Position numbers and translations under genes: made by a program. Under the pieces are notes generated by a model. That model made no database searches. It was not told where the DNA came from and saw only the letters and a program-made list of their open reading frames with translations. A stretch of DNA of 7,157 nt from Planctomycetia bacterium (lineage in GTDB: Bacteria; Planctomycetota; Phycisphaerae; Phycisphaerales; SM1A02): positions 1 through 7,157 of the forward strand of contig SYPI01000246.1 in NCBI GenBank assembly GCA_005804005.1, in the 5' to 3' direction. Every line of letters starts with the position of its first letter. The first letter of the stretch is position 1. Of this stretch, positions 5,880-7,157 are shown one piece after another.

Positions 5880-6559
5880 GCGGTGGCCTGCCGCGTGGCG
5901 CTGCGACAGGCTTCGATCAGGCGGCTCACCACCCCCACGCCGAGAGCGGCATCGGCGGTGCGCTCGGGATGCCATTGCACACCGACCCAGAAGGGCCGCG
6001 TGTGATCGCGCACCGCTTCGATCAGTCCATCGTCGCTCCAGCCAATGACCGTCAGCTCTGCAGCGTCGGCCAGTGCCTGATGATGCCAACTGGCGATCGG
6101 CCCGTGGCCAAGTTCTGACTTCACATGATGGTTGTTGTCGAAGCGGTGGCGATCCCCGTCGGGCAGGATGTCGGGCAGGTGCTGGATGAGCGCGCAACCG
6201 GCGTGAACCCCCATCTGCTGCATGCCAAGGCAGATGCCCAGCACCGGCATCTCTGGCCGAGCGTCGAGGGCCTTGAGCAGGGCGAAGTCTGATTCCTGTC
6301 GCTGCGGCAGCATCACCTCGGCGCGCTCGTGGAGTGGGATACCGAATGGTCGGGTGTCTATGTCATCTCCGCCGGTGAGCAATACCCCATCGACGCAGTG
6401 CAGCAGTTCCTCACGATTCTGGATCAGGACCGGCAGAATGATCGGCAGCCCGCCGGCGGCCAGAACAGCGTCGATGTAGGTCTGCTTCACCTCGTGGCGC
6501 AGTCGCCCCTTCTCATCCTGCTTGAGATTGGCGCCGATCCCGATCCGTGGGCGGTTCAT
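5876..6559 (-). CDS. Class-I glutamine amidotransferase-like hydrolase (peptidase C26, PuuD type)
   Basis: The 227-residue protein is a stand-alone glutaminase-fold hydrolase of the gamma-glutamyl hydrolase (C26) family. Visible motifs are PRIGIGAN (4-11), the oxyanion strand LLTGGDDIDTRPFG (60-73), the nucleophile elbow LGICLGMQ with C110, a second-shell SWHHQAL (157-163), and VGVQWHPE with the catalytic H197 and E199. All three catalytic residues are present, so it should be active. Family members split gamma-glutamyl amide bonds, for example gamma-glutamyl-GABA in putrescine breakdown; the substrate here is unknown. The ATG at 6559 begins family-like sequence, whereas the open frame to 6862 runs over the divergent DUF3500 gene and is rejected. 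Its TGA overlaps the eboE GTG, so the proteins are probably made together, which suggests the hydrolase serves the ebo pathway, perhaps trimming a gamma-glutamylated intermediate (inference). No Shine-Dalgarno is seen. Confidence 0.92.
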   Translation of the reverse strand: MNRPRIGIGANLKQDEKGRLRHEVKQTYIDAVLAAGGLPIILPVLIQNREELLHCVDGVLLTGGDDIDTRPFGIPLHERAEVMLPQRQESDFALLKALDARPEMPVLGICLGMQQMGVHAGCALIQHLPDILPDGDRHRFDNNHHVKSELGHGPIASWHHQALADAAELTVIGWSDDGLIEAVRDHTRPFWVGVQWHPERTADAALGVGVVSRLIEACRSATRQATA

Positions 6560-6615
6560 GATTGCCAATCGTAGTGCGATTGAGGGCGCATACGCTTGTG
6601 GTGGAGGTGTTACCC
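6560..6615. promoter_or_regulatory. 56-bp divergent promoter region with a perfect inverted repeat
   Basis: This space separates the amidotransferase-like gene (minus) and the DUF3500 gene (plus). It contains CAATCG (6566-6571) and CGATTG (6577-6582), perfect inverted arms around TAGTG, a possible operator. A TACGAT box on the minus strand (6573-6568) overlaps the left arm and lies eight bases before the ATG at 6559. A TACGCT box on the plus strand (6591-6596) lies 19 bases before the DUF3500 ATG, within ATACGCTT (6590-6597), which recurs at 2575-2582. A protein bound to the repeat could cover the minus-strand promoter. The -35 regions are not clear. Confidence 0.4.
6603..6608 (+). promoter_or_regulatory. 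Strong ribosome binding site for the DUF3500 gene
   Basis: GGAGGT lies seven bases before the ATG at 6616, near-ideal strength and spacing. It fixes the start of the right-edge gene. It is the only clear Shine-Dalgarno before any gene start in the window. Confidence 0.8.
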
Positions 6616-7157
6616 ATGAGCATTCACCCGGCGCATCGGTGTGCGGCACTATTGGGAGTGGCGGTACTGGTGGGGCTGGAGTGGGCCCTCGCCACGGCCC
6701 CGGCTGGCTCGAGCCGGGGCGGATTGGCCTGCGCGGCGATCGAGTTTCTGGAGTCCTTGTCGCCGCAGCAGTGCGAGATTGCCAAGCGACCCCTGAGCGA
6801 TCCCGACCGCGACAAGTGGAGTTACCTGCGCGGGGAGCGCGGCGGCATCTCGTGGGGCACACTCACCGAGCCGCAACGCGACGGGGTTCGCGAGATCGTG
6901 TCCCTCGTGCTTTCGAACTCCGGTGCTGAGGCGATCGAGACAGTCCGCACCCTCGAGGGCATCCTCCACCAGCAGTCCATCGAGAGCGGCTCGCCGGACC
7001 ACACCTTCAACCCCAACAACTACTTCGTGCGCATCTGGGGTGAACCGGGAACCGACGACTGGCTGTTCCGCTACGAGGGACATCACGCGGTGGTGCAGTT
7101 GGCTACAGCCAACTGGAACCTAACCCCATTCCCGTTGTTTCTGGGGGCGAAGCCGAC
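6616..7157 (+). CDS. DUF3500 protein with N-terminal export signal, cut by the right edge
   Basis: The frame is open from the ATG to the window end: 180 full codons and no stop. Residues 10-27 are hydrophobic after a basic N-terminus (signal peptide or anchor), so the protein is probably exported. From about residue 42 the sequence follows the DUF3500 pattern: FLESLSPQQ (44-52), an SDPDRDKWSYLRGERGGISWG-like stretch (key residues D62, D64, W68, R72, R75, W80), LTEPQRDGVREIVSLVLS (83-100), RTLEGIL (111-117), YFVRIWGEPG (136-145), and the hallmark WLFRYEGHHAVVQLA (149-163), then PLFLGAKP at the edge. The biochemical role of DUF3500 is not established to my knowledge; the conserved HH (156-157) suggests a metal or catalytic site (inference). 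The upstream Shine-Dalgarno supports the start. It diverges from the ebo-type operon and may share a control site with it, but a functional tie is unproven. Confidence 0.88.
   Translation, partial: MSIHPAHRCAALLGVAVLVGLEWALATAPAGSSRGGLACAAIEFLESLSPQQCEIAKRPLSDPDRDKWSYLRGERGGISWGTLTEPQRDGVREIVSLVLSNSGAEAIETVRTLEGILHQQSIESGSPDHTFNPNNYFVRIWGEPGTDDWLFRYEGHHAVVQLATANWNLTPFPLFLGAKP

Noticed and set aside
5220..6005. 261-codon plus-strand open frame
   Set aside because: It is antisense to eboE and the end of the amidotransferase-like gene, both with full catalytic or family motifs.
5880..6197. Upstream extension of EboE to 6197
   Set aside because: The added residues are the shadow of the amidotransferase-like gene; EboE similarity begins at the GTG at 5879.
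6560..6862. Upstream extension of the amidotransferase-like gene to 6862
   Set aside because: It would overlap the divergent DUF3500 gene, and the added residues are Pro/Arg-rich with no family match.

Overview
This 7.2-kb window is GC-rich, tightly packed bacterial chromosome. Two features suggest a planctomycete, probably of the Phycisphaerae type: a CPxCG...CPECG zinc ribbon built into a membrane protein, and the set of secreted or lipid-anchored DUF-type proteins. Most genes also lack a clear Shine-Dalgarno sequence. The placement is inferred from protein style, not from a marker gene.

The core is an ebo-type ('edge of biofilm'/metabolite traffic) locus. Read along the minus strand from right to left it holds a class-I glutamine amidotransferase-like hydrolase (peptidase C26/PuuD type; 6559-5876), then EboE (TIM barrel; 5879-4734), joined by a GTGA stop/start overlap. 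EboC (UbiA-like membrane prenyltransferase; 4717-3254) follows 17 bases further on. Next comes a plus-strand flavin nitroreductase of the iodotyrosine-deiodinase (IYD) subfamily (2590-3252), which runs tail-to-tail into EboC with one base between the stops. A second minus-strand unit begins 47 bases from the nitroreductase start: EboF-type alkaline-phosphatase-fold protein (2542-1163), a lipoprotein resembling DUF3299 (1166-561, again GTGA-coupled), and a secreted protein cut by the left edge (523-1). At the right end a DUF3500 protein (6616 onward, cut by the right edge) diverges from the amidotransferase gene.

Ebo proteins are known from cyanobacteria (export of scytonemin monomers to the periplasm), from pseudomonads and from algal endosymbionts as a set EboA-F. 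EboC, EboE and EboF are all here; EboA, EboB and EboD are not in the window. The amidotransferase-like hydrolase and the IYD-like reductase occupy the same locus and are candidate additional steps for an aromatic or amino-acid-derived metabolite. That functional link is inference from gene order.

There is no RNA gene, CRISPR array, insertion sequence or gene-free stretch above 60 bases. The two divergent intergenic spaces (47 and 56 bases) must hold the promoters. Four genes without a Shine-Dalgarno have a TAnnnT-like box 6-8 bases before the start codon, which would give leaderless mRNAs, whereas the DUF3500 gene has a strong Shine-Dalgarno.
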